The notes beneath the pieces were generated by a model. It saw nothing but the letters and a program-made list of their open reading frames with translations. It ran no database searches and was not told where the DNA came from. Shown in pieces: positions 1 to 5,772 of a stretch of DNA of 12,510 nt. Numbering within the stretch: position 1 is the stretch's first letter; every line of letters begins with the position of its first letter. The stretch comes from Clostridiaceae bacterium. Its GTDB lineage: Bacteria > Bacillota > Clostridia > Oscillospirales > Acutalibacteraceae. The stretch lies in contig CAJGDU010000022.1 of NCBI GenBank assembly GCA_904502175.1, forward strand, positions 1-12,510, given 5' to 3'. The position numbers and the translations under genes are program-made.

Positions 1-864
1 GACCTGTTTCGGAAGGGGCTCGCCCAGCGCCATGAGCATGATGGGCCAGTAGATGGTGTGGAAGCGGACGATGTCCTTGCCGATGATGTGCACGTCGGCC
101 GGCCAGTACTTCTTGTACTGCTCCGAGGAGCCGTCCGGGTCGTACCCGATGCCGGTGATATAGTTCGAGAGGGCGTCGATCCAGACATAGATGACATGGC
201 CCTCGTCGAAGGTGACGGGAATGCCCCACTTAAAACTGGTCCGGGAGACGCAGAGGTCCTGCAGACCGGGCTTGATGAAGTTGTTGAGCATCTCCTTCTT
301 CCGGGCTTCCGGATAGATGAAGTCGGCGTTCTCTTCAATGAAGTCTTCCAGCTGTTTCTGATACTTGGAGAGCTTCAGGAAATAGGCCTCTTCCTTGGCG
401 GGCTTCACTTCGGCGCCGCAGGTGGGGCACTTGCCGTCCTCCAGCTGGGACTCGGTCCAGAAGGACTCACAGGGGGTACAGTACAGGCCTTCATAGGCGC
501 CTTTGTAGATGTCGCCCTGGTCGTAGAGCTTCTTGAAGATCTTCTGGACGACTTTTTCGTGGTAGTCGTCGGTCGTCCGGATGAACTTATCGTAAGTGGT
601 GTTGAGCAGATCGCAGATGTCGCGGATCTCCCCGGCCACTTTGTCGACATACTGTTTCGGGGTGACGCCGGCCACATCGGCATAGCCTTCGATCTTCTGG
701 CCGTGTTCATCGGTCCCGGTGAGGAAGAAGACATCGTAGCCCTGCATTCGTTTGTACCTCGCGAGAGCGTCCGTCATGACGATCTCATACGAGTTCCCGA
801 TATGGGGCTTGCGTGACGTGTAGGCAATGGCGGTCGTAATGTAGTACTTTCCTTTGTCTGCCAT
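1..864 (-). CDS. metG: Methionyl-tRNA synthetase, N-terminal 288 residues (runs off the window)
   Basis: Class I aminoacyl-tRNA synthetase that charges tRNA-Met with methionine in the cytoplasm. Seen: a Rossmann-fold start with the HIGH-type signature as HIGN at residues 21-24, the FFLTGTDEHGQK motif at about 46-57, and a zinc knuckle in the connective-peptide region with C129-x2-C132 and C146-x2-C149. The segment IGKDIVRFHTIYWP follows near the cut end. The KMSKS loop and anticodon-binding domain lie beyond position 1, so only the first 40-45% of the protein is visible. The start is ATG at 864 with GGAGGAG at 871-877, six bases upstream. It lies 20 nt downstream of the Nudix gene with no promoter or terminator between them, so the two are probably co-transcribed. 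Four-cysteine, single-knuckle MetRS enzymes are common in Firmicutes. The family call is near certain. Confidence 0.97.
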   Translation of the reverse strand, partial: MADKGKYYITTAIAYTSRKPHIGNSYEIVMTDALARYKRMQGYDVFFLTGTDEHGQKIEGYADVAGVTPKQYVDKVAGEIRDICDLLNTTYDKFIRTTDDYHEKVVQKIFKKLYDQGDIYKGAYEGLYCTPCESFWTESQLEDGKCPTCGAEVKPAKEEAYFLKLSKYQKQLEDFIEENADFIYPEARKKEMLNNFIKPGLQDLCVSRTSFKWGIPVTFDEGHVIYVWIDALSNYITGIGYDPDGSSEQYKKYWPADVHIIGKDIVRFHTIYWPIMLMALGEPLPKQV

Positions 865-884
865 TCTATTCTCCTCCTTCTTCT

Positions 885-1607
885 TTATTCCAGGACACCC
901 TGCGCTTCGAAGAACTGGCGACAGTCCTCCAGAATGCGGCAGTCGTTGTCAAACTTCAGCAGTTTATCGGCACCGTCGAAAGGCAGCCAGGAGTAATCTT
1001 CGATCTCGGACTCCTGGATGATGGTCCGCGTATCCGTCGTGGTGGCCGCGAAGATGATGACCTTTTTGTCGATGCGGTTCTGGATCATGTAATTGGACTC
1101 CTCCCGGAAGCCGGGAAGGATCTTGATGTGGAGCCCTGTCTCCTCGAGGACTTCGCGCATGGCGGTCTCCTCAAAGGTCTCCCCGGGCTCGACATGGCCC
1201 TTCGGGAAGCTCCAGTGGGCGCTGCGGTTGTTCTTGATGACGAGGAAGCGGGGCTCCCCTTTCACCTTCCGGCACACGATGGCGCCGCAGGACGTCTCAT
1301 AGTAGCAGCGGATGCTGTCCGGCCGGAAGAACTCCATGGCCTTTTTGACATCGTGGTTGATGTACCGTTTGCTCTTCGGAGCAACGACGTAGTAGCGCTC
1401 TCCGTCCTTTTCGACGGACGCGATGATGCGGCCATCGAAGGTGGAGACCGGATGGTCGATCCCCATGACGAACGCCTTCAATGTTTCTCTTTTTCGGGCG
1501 GTGACAAAATTGATTTCCCCATAGTTCAGCCCGTATGTGAACCCCTGTTGCGGGTTTTCGGAATAAATCGGAGATGTCACCTTGACCCTGACATACCTGC
1601 CAAGCAT
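885..1607 (-). CDS. Nudix hydrolase (Ap4A-hydrolase-like) with N-terminal small-pyrophosphatase-like domain
   Basis: A 240-residue protein in two parts. Residues about 105-235 form a Nudix domain with a perfect Nudix box at 137-159 (GHVEPGE, then REVLEETGL). The flanking SFPKGHVE, the SCGAI strand at 106-110, and the C-terminal WLPF and ILEDCRQF segments resemble bacterial and eukaryotic-type Ap4A hydrolases, so cleavage of dinucleoside polyphosphates is the best guess. Residues about 1-95 resemble, from memory, the short inorganic-diphosphatase-like proteins of Clostridia (VRVKV, LNYGEI, FVMGIDHPV, FDGRIIA, VVAP). The acidic motif expected just before FVMG is replaced by RKRETLKA, so this domain is probably inactive. 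The start is ATG at 1607 with GGAGG at 1613-1617, five bases away. It is the first gene after the promoter at 1651-1679 and sits 20 nt before metG. The Nudix call is certain; the substrate is inferred. Confidence 0.93.
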   Translation of the reverse strand: MLGRYVRVKVTSPIYSENPQQGFTYGLNYGEINFVTARKRETLKAFVMGIDHPVSTFDGRIIASVEKDGERYYVVAPKSKRYINHDVKKAMEFFRPDSIRCYYETSCGAIVCRKVKGEPRFLVIKNNRSAHWSFPKGHVEPGETFEETAMREVLEETGLHIKILPGFREESNYMIQNRIDKKVIIFAATTTDTRTIIQESEIEDYSWLPFDGADKLLKFDNDCRILEDCRQFFEAQGVLE

Positions 1608-1621
1608 ATTAACCTCCGAGT

Positions 1622-1634
1622 GGTGCTACGCACC
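1622..1634 (-). other. Small hairpin in the Nudix-metG leader
   Basis: A perfect 5-bp inverted repeat, GGTGC-GTA-GCACC on the minus strand. It lies in the predicted 37-nt leader, and the sequence ACTCGG occurs on both sides of it, the second copy running into the ribosome binding site. It could be a minor translational control or mRNA-stability element. The stem is short and may be coincidental. Confidence 0.35.
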
Positions 1635-1650
1635 GAGTAGAATTGGGACG

Positions 1651-1679
1651 ATTATACACTTTTTATGCTATTCATTCAA
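1651..1679 (-). promoter_or_regulatory. Sigma-A-type promoter for the Nudix-metG unit
   Basis: On the minus strand, -35 TTGAAT (1674-1679) and -10 TATAAT (1651-1656) are separated by exactly 17 bases. The predicted start is near 1644, giving a leader of about 37 nt before the ATG at 1607. It lies just after the terminator of the upstream YfhO gene. The leader is too short to hold a T-box or S-box. Confidence 0.88.
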
Positions 1680-1693
1680 GATTATATAGAGAA

Positions 1694-1721
1694 AAACCTC
1701 TCAACAGACGTTGAGAGGTTT
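1694..1721 (-). terminator. Rho-independent terminator after the YfhO-family gene
   Basis: A perfect 12-bp stem, AAACCTCTCAAC with GTTGAGAGGTTT on the minus strand, closes a 4-base loop (GTCT). It is followed by TTCTCT. It begins five bases after the stop codon of the YfhO-family gene. The U-rich tail is interrupted but the stem is strong. It separates this gene from the promoter at 1651-1679. Confidence 0.85.
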
Positions 1722-1726
1722 CGCGT

Positions 1727-4288
1727 TTATTGTTTCTTCCGGAACACGATGGCCAGCGCGAGGCTGAGGACCAGCGTGACGGCGGAGAGGATGGCGCCGG
1801 CCTGAAGGCCCGGGACCTTGTACCTGAGGCTGACCTTGTTGAGGCCCTTCTGCAGCGGGATGCGGTACAGGCAGTCGGCAAAGGCGTTCTCCTCGAGCGT
1901 CTTCGTGTCGAGGACCTGACCATTGACCTCCACGGTCCAGCCCCGGTCGACGGGGACGGAGAGGTAGAGCGTCTCGCGGTCCGACTTCGCCTCTGTCGCG
2001 ACACTCACGTAGCCCGGGCTGAAGTGGGACTCTTCGGGGGTCTTCGCGTTGAGCTCCGCGGCCACTTCCGCCAGCGTGCCGAGGTCCAGACTGTAGCAGT
2101 ACGCCTCCTCGATCTTGTTCTCGCCGGAGATGTACTTGTACTTGACCGTCGTCTCCCCTGCCGCGGTCTGCTCCTGCGGGAGCAGGACGGCCTGCGGCGT
2201 CAGCCAGTAGGCGTACTCGGTGAGGAACTTCTTTCCGCAGTAGAGCTTGCCGTGGGCCCAGCCCCGGGTGTGGACGGAGAAGTACGTGAGCGTGTTCTCC
2301 GGCTGCTGCGGGATGGTATAGAGATAGCGGTCCAGGTCGCGGTCGCGCCGCGTCGTGAAGTCCACTTTTTCATAGAGGGTGACCTTGCGGCCCAGCAGCT
2401 CTGAGAAAAGGGCGTTCTGGTACGCGAAGGGATCGTTTTCGTATGGCGCGTAGTCCGCATGTTTGCCGGCGTTCACCTGCAGCGCGGGGGCGATGCAGTA
2501 TGGGTTGCGCCAGATGCCTTCGCCCAGGTCCGCCGCGGCCACGAGGCCGGGGACCTCCGGTTCGCCGAGCACGTACTTGACGGAGAGGAGCGAATCGCTC
2601 CCCAGAAGCCGGGTGGTGGTGACCGGGACCGTCGGGTCAGAGGCGTAGCCGAGGTGGCACATGAGTTCCGCCTGCCGGTTCGAATAGGTGGACGAATAAT
2701 GGGCAATGCCCGGGTAGGCGTAGGAGTACGCGTCGTCGAAGTAGGCGGTCAGCCGTTCCGACGTACGGTGCCGGTAGTCCGTCTGGGCAATGCGGTAGAA
2801 GCTGTCGTCGGCCGCCTTGACCGAGGCCGCTTTTTCCGTGCGGTTCGCGTGGTAGTCCTGGTAGCGTCCGACCTTCGCGAAGCCGGTGCTGCGGTAAATG
2901 AGGGAGGCGCTGATGCCCAGTTCCAGGCAGACGGCGACCGTCAGGCCCAGAGAGAGCCAGCGCTCCGCAGACGCCTTCGAAAAGACCGGGTCTTCCCCGT
3001 CCTGCATGGGCAGGAGTTTCGTCAGGACCCAGGCAAAGGAAATCAGGAAGATGGCCGTGCCGAAGATGTAGCTCAGCGTGCCGTACTCCGAGACGAACTC
3101 CACGAGGAGCAGGAGGCCGGCGGCGCCGAATGCCGCGTTCCAGATGCGGGACGGGGTCTCCGTCTCCACCCGGGCAAAGTAGTTGGCCGCAAGGAAGAGA
3201 AGGAACGCGATGACGATATAGCCGTACCGGTACCAGTACGACGTGATGTTCCGGAACCCGTTGGCGATGTACTCCAGGGGCTGCCAGTAGGCCAGCAGGA
3301 AGAAGACGAGGAGCACGATGCCGGAACGGACTTTTTCACGGACAGAGAACTGGCGGTGGCTGAAATAGAGCACCAGACCCAGCGTGACCAGGCTGCCGCA
3401 GAAGACGGCCAGACCGCCGTCGAAGCTCTCCGTGCCGAGGGAGAACCCGGCCAGAGACGTCAGCGGGTTGCCGGTGAACCCGAACTCCATCTTGATGTCG
3501 GTCTTCCCTTTTCCGCCGAGCAGCGTGATGATGGACGGCAGGAAGAGGACCGCGCTCAGGAGCACGGCGCCCAGGCCGTGGCCGAGGGCGGAGCCGAAAC
3601 GGCCCCACTTCTGACGAGCGGTCAGGGTGCCCGCCGGCACATCGCCCAGCTCCCAGAAGAAGAACAGGATGGCGGCGATACAGTCGAAGTAGCCGGCATA
3701 CCAGTTGAACAGGATGGCGGCGCCGGTGGAAAACAGGAACAGGAAGCTCTTTCCGGTCCGGACCAGCCGGTAGACGCCGAGGAGCATGAGGGGCAGCAGG
3801 TACACGCCGTCCAGCCAGATGATGTTCATGGTCTGGGCGATGTTGTACTGCATGAGGGCGTAACAGACGGAGAGGAGCACCACAAAAAGGGGTCTCATCT
3901 GCGGGAACCGCTCCTTCAGGAACAGGCTCATAAAGGCTCCGGCGAGGGACAGTTTCAAAAGGACCAGCAGAGAGAAGAGCGCATGGTTCATGGAGGCGGG
4001 GACCGCCAGGATGAGCAGGTTGAAGGGAGAGGCCAGATAATAGGCAAACAGAGCTACGCCGCTGCCGCCGAGGAAGTTCGTAAAGCTGTAGAGCAGCGTG
4101 TCCTCTCCCCGGAAGATGTTGCGGTAGTAGTTGAAGAACTCAATGTACTGGATGTTCGCGTCCTGGGCCGCAAGGCTCCGGCCGCCAAACGGCGTGACGC
4201 CGTTCACCGCAAAGACGATGAGCAGCGTGACCGCCGGCAGCAGAAAGGCCAGGCAGGCTAACATCCATTTGTTCTCGAGCTTTTTCAA
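1727..4288 (-). CDS. YfhO-family polytopic membrane protein (GT-C-like, probable envelope glycosyltransferase)
   Basis: A protein of 853 residues from the chosen start. Seen: an N-terminal membrane segment, then an extracellular loop with the family's signature region (AAQDANIQYIEFFNYYR and a following YSFTNFLGGSG), about a dozen hydrophobic segments through residue about 460, a large soluble region of about 350 residues, and a final membrane helix before the basic tail FRKKQ. This is the layout of YfhO proteins, which are GT-C-fold. Established: B. subtilis YfhO and Listeria homologues are needed for lipoteichoic acid glycosylation, using undecaprenyl-phosphate sugars. A similar role here is inference. 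The aspartate in QDANIQY (residue 43) is the likely catalytic position. The TTG start at 4288 has GGGGGGAG five bases upstream; a GTG at 4318 in frame has no such site. It has its own promoter and terminator and lies downstream of a GntR regulator. No partner enzyme such as GtcA or CsbB is visible. Confidence 0.88.
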   Translation of the reverse strand: MKKLENKWMLACLAFLLPAVTLLIVFAVNGVTPFGGRSLAAQDANIQYIEFFNYYRNIFRGEDTLLYSFTNFLGGSGVALFAYYLASPFNLLILAVPASMNHALFSLLVLLKLSLAGAFMSLFLKERFPQMRPLFVVLLSVCYALMQYNIAQTMNIIWLDGVYLLPLMLLGVYRLVRTGKSFLFLFSTGAAILFNWYAGYFDCIAAILFFFWELGDVPAGTLTARQKWGRFGSALGHGLGAVLLSAVLFLPSIITLLGGKGKTDIKMEFGFTGNPLTSLAGFSLGTESFDGGLAVFCGSLVTLGLVLYFSHRQFSVREKVRSGIVLLVFFLLAYWQPLEYIANGFRNITSYWYRYGYIVIAFLLFLAANYFARVETETPSRIWNAAFGAAGLLLLVEFVSEYGTLSYIFGTAIFLISFAWVLTKLLPMQDGEDPVFSKASAERWLSLGLTVAVCLELGISASLIYRSTGFAKVGRYQDYHANRTEKAASVKAADDSFYRIAQTDYRHRTSERLTAYFDDAYSYAYPGIAHYSSTYSNRQAELMCHLGYASDPTVPVTTTRLLGSDSLLSVKYVLGEPEVPGLVAAADLGEGIWRNPYCIAPALQVNAGKHADYAPYENDPFAYQNALFSELLGRKVTLYEKVDFTTRRDRDLDRYLYTIPQQPENTLTYFSVHTRGWAHGKLYCGKKFLTEYAYWLTPQAVLLPQEQTAAGETTVKYKYISGENKIEEAYCYSLDLGTLAEVAAELNAKTPEESHFSPGYVSVATEAKSDRETLYLSVPVDRGWTVEVNGQVLDTKTLEENAFADCLYRIPLQKGLNKVSLRYKVPGLQAGAILSAVTLVLSLALAIVFRKKQ

Positions 4289-4293
4289 GAAAG

Positions 4294-4301
4294 CTCCCCC
4301 C
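4294..4301 (-). promoter_or_regulatory. Ribosome binding site that decides the YfhO-family start
   Basis: GGGGGGAG on the minus strand, five bases before the TTG at 4288. The longer reading from GTG at 4318 would place this site inside the coding region and would leave a leader of only about 14 nt from the predicted transcription start. Confidence 0.65.
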
Positions 4302-4323
4302 TCTTCTCTCCATAACACAGAGC

Positions 4324-4335
4324 GTGTTCAAACAC
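4324..4335. promoter_or_regulatory. Candidate operator (inverted repeat GTGTT-CA-AACAC)
   Basis: A perfect inverted repeat with 5-bp arms and a 2-base centre. It overlaps the predicted transcription start (about 4332) of the YfhO-family gene, just downstream of its -10. The GT/AC arm pattern fits operators of the GntR superfamily, and the GntR gene is immediately upstream. A related sequence (9 of 12 identical) occurs at 4833-4844 beside the GntR gene's own promoter. Binding is inference. Confidence 0.45.
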
Positions 4336-4338
4336 TTT

Positions 4339-4347
4339 ATTTTAACA
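4339..4347 (-). promoter_or_regulatory. Extended -10 promoter for the YfhO-family gene
   Basis: The minus strand reads TG-T-TAAAAT, an extended -10 box. The predicted start is near 4332. The matching -35 position (about 4361-4367) is poor and falls beside the GntR terminator stem, so the promoter probably relies on the TG extension or on a regulator. Confidence 0.6.
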
Positions 4348-4365
4348 TATTTTCTCAGGAAAGAG

Positions 4366-4393
4366 AAACCGGACCTCCAGAGAGGTCCGGTTT
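4366..4393. terminator. Terminator after the GntR gene, probably bidirectional
   Basis: A perfect 12-bp stem (AAACCGGACCTC with its complement) with a 4-base loop, starting 15 bases after the GntR stop codon. Read on the minus strand, the tail is CTCTTTCC, which is only moderately U-rich. Read on the plus strand, the stem ends in an uninterrupted T6. It may therefore stop sense transcripts from the GntR gene and also antisense transcripts arising within the YfhO-family gene. Confidence 0.8.
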
Positions 4394-4407
4394 TTTGAGA
4401 ATGAGGG

Positions 4408-4797
4408 TCATTCGTTCATTTCTTTTTGGATGTCCACGAGCAGGCCCCGAACATATTCAAGCGCTTCGTCAACAGAGGCGCCGGCAATGAGCATGCCTCT
4501 CAGCATGTTCTTGAACTCCGGAAGGCGGTTCTCGTTCAGGAAGGCGATGAGCTGATCCATGGCGTCTTCCCGAATGAAGCTTCCGCGGCCGGGAACCGAG
4601 GTCGTCATGCCAAGGTGGTCCAGTTCGCCGTAGGCCTTCTGGATGGTGTTGGGGTTCACGCCCAGGTCCGCAGCGAGGCTCCGAACGGAGGGCATGGGGT
4701 CCCCGGCTCTGAGTTTGCCGGACAGCAGCAGGACTTCTGCCTGCTGTACGATCTGTTCGTAAACCGGGACGCGGGACATGGTGTCGATAGTAAACAT
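4408..4797 (-). CDS. GntR-family transcriptional regulator, short YtrA-type
   Basis: A 129-residue DNA-binding protein. Residues 10-75 form the GntR winged helix-turn-helix: VPVYEQIVQQ, PMPSVRSLAADLGVNPNTIQ and a GRGSF wing. Only about 50 residues follow, which is too short for a FadR- or HutC-type effector domain, so it fits the YtrA subfamily, whose short helical tail is thought to mediate dimerisation. Established: YtrA regulators usually repress an operon containing themselves and an ABC transporter. No ABC transporter is seen here; the next gene downstream is the YfhO-family membrane protein and the one upstream is a lipoprotein. The start is ATG at 4797, with GAGGAG at 4805-4810, seven bases away; an upstream in-frame ATG at 4812 would overlap this site. 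It has its own promoter, with a palindrome over the -10, which suggests autoregulation. Confidence 0.93.
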   Translation of the reverse strand: MFTIDTMSRVPVYEQIVQQAEVLLLSGKLRAGDPMPSVRSLAADLGVNPNTIQKAYGELDHLGMTTSVPGRGSFIREDAMDQLIAFLNENRLPEFKNMLRGMLIAGASVDEALEYVRGLLVDIQKEMNE

Positions 4798-4833
4798 GGT
4801 GTCACTCCTCATGCAGATGTGGCGTTCTACGAT

Positions 4834-4858
4834 TGTTAATACACACAGATGATATCAT
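4834..4858. promoter_or_regulatory. Candidate operator region over the GntR gene's -10
   Basis: Two overlapping signals. ATGATATCAT (4849-4858) is a perfect 10-bp palindrome covering the -10. The plus-strand sequence TGTTAATACAC (4834-4844) resembles the inverted repeat upstream of the YfhO-family gene. Between them CACACAGATG (4842-4851) is repeated exactly at the lipoprotein promoter (5666-5675). This is consistent with autorepression, but none of these sites has been tested. Confidence 0.4.
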
Positions 4859-4877
4859 GCGATGGGGTGTGCGTCAA
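4849..4877 (-). promoter_or_regulatory. Promoter of the GntR regulator gene
   Basis: The minus strand has -35 TTGACG (4872-4877) and -10 TATCAT (4849-4854), spaced 17 bases, with a TG extension one base before the -10. It lies within the 97-base gap after the lipoprotein gene. No clear hairpin terminator ends the lipoprotein gene, so read-through into the regulator gene is also possible. Confidence 0.82.
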
Positions 4878-4894
4878 CCTGTTGTCCTTCGTCT

Positions 4895-5584
4895 TTACTT
4901 CGTGAAAACGATTCCGTCGGCGATGTGCTCGGCATGGTCGTCCCAGGTCAGCTTGTTGCCGTTGAAACGGAACGCGCCTTTTCCGCCCTGGTAGACGGTC
5001 TCAGTGGATTCGACTTTGCCGTCATCGTTGTACTTGTAGTCTTTTCTGACACCGTCGCTGTAGTAGACATAGAAGCCGTTTTTGTCTTCATCGAAGTTGC
5101 CGCTCATGGTCCACTCGCTGTGTTCCCATGCGCTGCTGGACCAGTAGACGTGGATCTCTACAGTGTTGTTGGCAACGCCTTTGACGTCGATGGTGCAGCG
5201 GCCGTTGCCATATCTGCCCTGGAAGCGCTGGACCGGGCTGCCGGTCGCTTCCGTCGTTTTCTGGGTCGCCTTTTTGGTAGCTTTCTCCGTGGCTTTCTGA
5301 GTGGCCTTCTTGGTAGCTTTCTGAGTCGCCTTCTTGGTGGCCTTCTGCTCCGCTTTCTTGGTGGCTTTCTGCTCCGCCTTCTTGGTCGTGTTGTCGGCGG
5401 CTTTTTCCGTGGCCTTGTCCGCCGCCTGCTGTGCGGTGGTCTCTTCCACGTTCGCCTTCGTCACGATGGACGGGGCCGTCACGGTTGCGGCTTCTTCTCT
5501 GGCGCTCTTGTTGCAGCCGACCAGGGCCAGGGTCATGGCCAGCATGAGTACGATTCCGATAAGTGCTGTGATAGTGCGTTTCAT
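4895..5584 (-). CDS. Putative lipoprotein with Lys/Ala/Thr-rich repeats and a C-terminal beta-rich domain
   Basis: A 229-residue exported protein of unknown function. Residues 1-23 are a lipoprotein signal peptide: MKRT, a hydrophobic core and the lipobox LVGC, with Cys24 as the predicted lipidated residue. Residues about 25-67 are Ala/Thr-rich. Residues 68-111 are five and a half copies of an 8-residue unit (KKATQKAT or KKAEQKAT), encoded by 24-bp DNA repeats. Residues about 115-229 form a compact domain rich in aromatic residues and predicted beta strands (FQGRYGNGRCTIDV, VYWSSSAWEHSEW, NGFYVYYSDGVRKDYKY, KLTWDDHAEHIADGIVF). The cationic repeats may act as a spacer crossing the wall. The start is ATG at 5584 with GGAGG at 5593-5597, eight bases upstream; a longer in-frame reading to 5668 would swallow the promoter and leader. 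Its strong promoter and independent unit suggest substantial expression. Confidence 0.82.
   Translation of the reverse strand: MKRTITALIGIVLMLAMTLALVGCNKSAREEAATVTAPSIVTKANVEETTAQQAADKATEKAADNTTKKAEQKATKKAEQKATKKATQKATKKATQKATEKATKKATQKTTEATGSPVQRFQGRYGNGRCTIDVKGVANNTVEIHVYWSSSAWEHSEWTMSGNFDEDKNGFYVYYSDGVRKDYKYNDDGKVESTETVYQGGKGAFRFNGNKLTWDDHAEHIADGIVFTK
5252..5383 (-). repeat. Tandem 24-bp repeats coding KKA(T/E)QKAT, about 5.5 copies
   Basis: Four full 24-bp units, one 12-bp half unit (EKAT) and one final diverged unit (KKATQKTT) lie in frame within the lipoprotein gene. The DNA copies differ mainly at third codon positions, so the array is not a recent perfect expansion. Since each unit is a multiple of three, a gain or loss of units would change linker length without breaking the frame. 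Confidence 0.9.
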
Positions 5585-5592
5585 GTTCTGTT

Positions 5593-5597
5593 CCTCC
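5593..5597 (-). promoter_or_regulatory. Ribosome binding site that decides the lipoprotein start
   Basis: GGAGG, eight bases before the ATG at 5584. It places the start directly at the signal peptide MKRTITAL and rules out the 28-residue upstream extension. Confidence 0.85.
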
Positions 5598-5636
5598 ATA
5601 TTGTTCTGTTTGTACCTCTGTTTTGCGTTGCGTGTA

Positions 5637-5675
5637 CTGTGTTGCTTAGTACGCTTAGACTTTATCACACAGATG
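5637..5675. promoter_or_regulatory. Candidate operator region at the lipoprotein promoter
   Basis: The arms CTGTGT (5637-5642) and ACACAG (5667-5672) form an inverted repeat with a 24-base spacing that brackets the -10 and the predicted transcription start. The right arm is part of CACACAGATG (5666-5675), identical to a sequence at the GntR gene's promoter. The placement suits repression, possibly by the adjacent GntR protein. This is inference from pattern alone. Confidence 0.35.
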
Positions 5676-5687
5676 CCACGGTGTCAA
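5659..5687 (-). promoter_or_regulatory. Strong sigma-A-type promoter of the lipoprotein gene
   Basis: The minus strand has a consensus -35 TTGACA (5682-5687) and -10 TAAAGT (5659-5664), spaced 17 bases, with a TG one base before the -10. The predicted start is near 5652, giving a leader of about 68 nt. It lies about 35 bases after the glgB terminator. Confidence 0.9.
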
Positions 5688-5722
5688 TACTTTTTTTCAA
5701 CTTTTTTCGAAAATCATCAGAA

Positions 5723-5751
5723 AAAGACTCCGGAACAGGTCCGAAGTCTTT
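5723..5751 (-). terminator. Rho-independent terminator after glgB
   Basis: A 12-bp stem on the minus strand, AAAGACTTCGGA with TCCGGAGTCTTT (one G-T pair), closes a 5-base loop and continues into TT then CTG. It begins 21 bases after the glgB stop codon and closes the ispG-polC-glgB run. A T5 stretch also follows the stem on the plus strand, so it could work in both directions. Confidence 0.88.
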
Positions 5752-5772
5752 GTTTTTCGCGTAACGACGCGG

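Noticed and set aside
1608..1650. T-box or S-box riboswitch controlling the Nudix-metG unit
   Set aside because: The predicted leader is only about 37 nt, too short for either element; it holds just a 5-bp hairpin.
2459..4261. A 600-codon plus-strand open frame opposite the YfhO-family gene
   Set aside because: It is a shadow frame: charged, repetitive composition (runs of Glu, Gln, Arg, Gly), no promoter or ribosome site, and the opposite strand holds a clear family member.
5252..5383. CRISPR-like array
   Set aside because: The 24-bp units are directly adjacent without spacers, in frame within a gene, and encode a regular peptide repeat.
5585..5668. A 28-residue N-terminal extension of the lipoprotein
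   Set aside because: It would include the -10 box and leader, would bury the signal peptide, and lies upstream of a well-placed GGAGG that points to the ATG at 5584.
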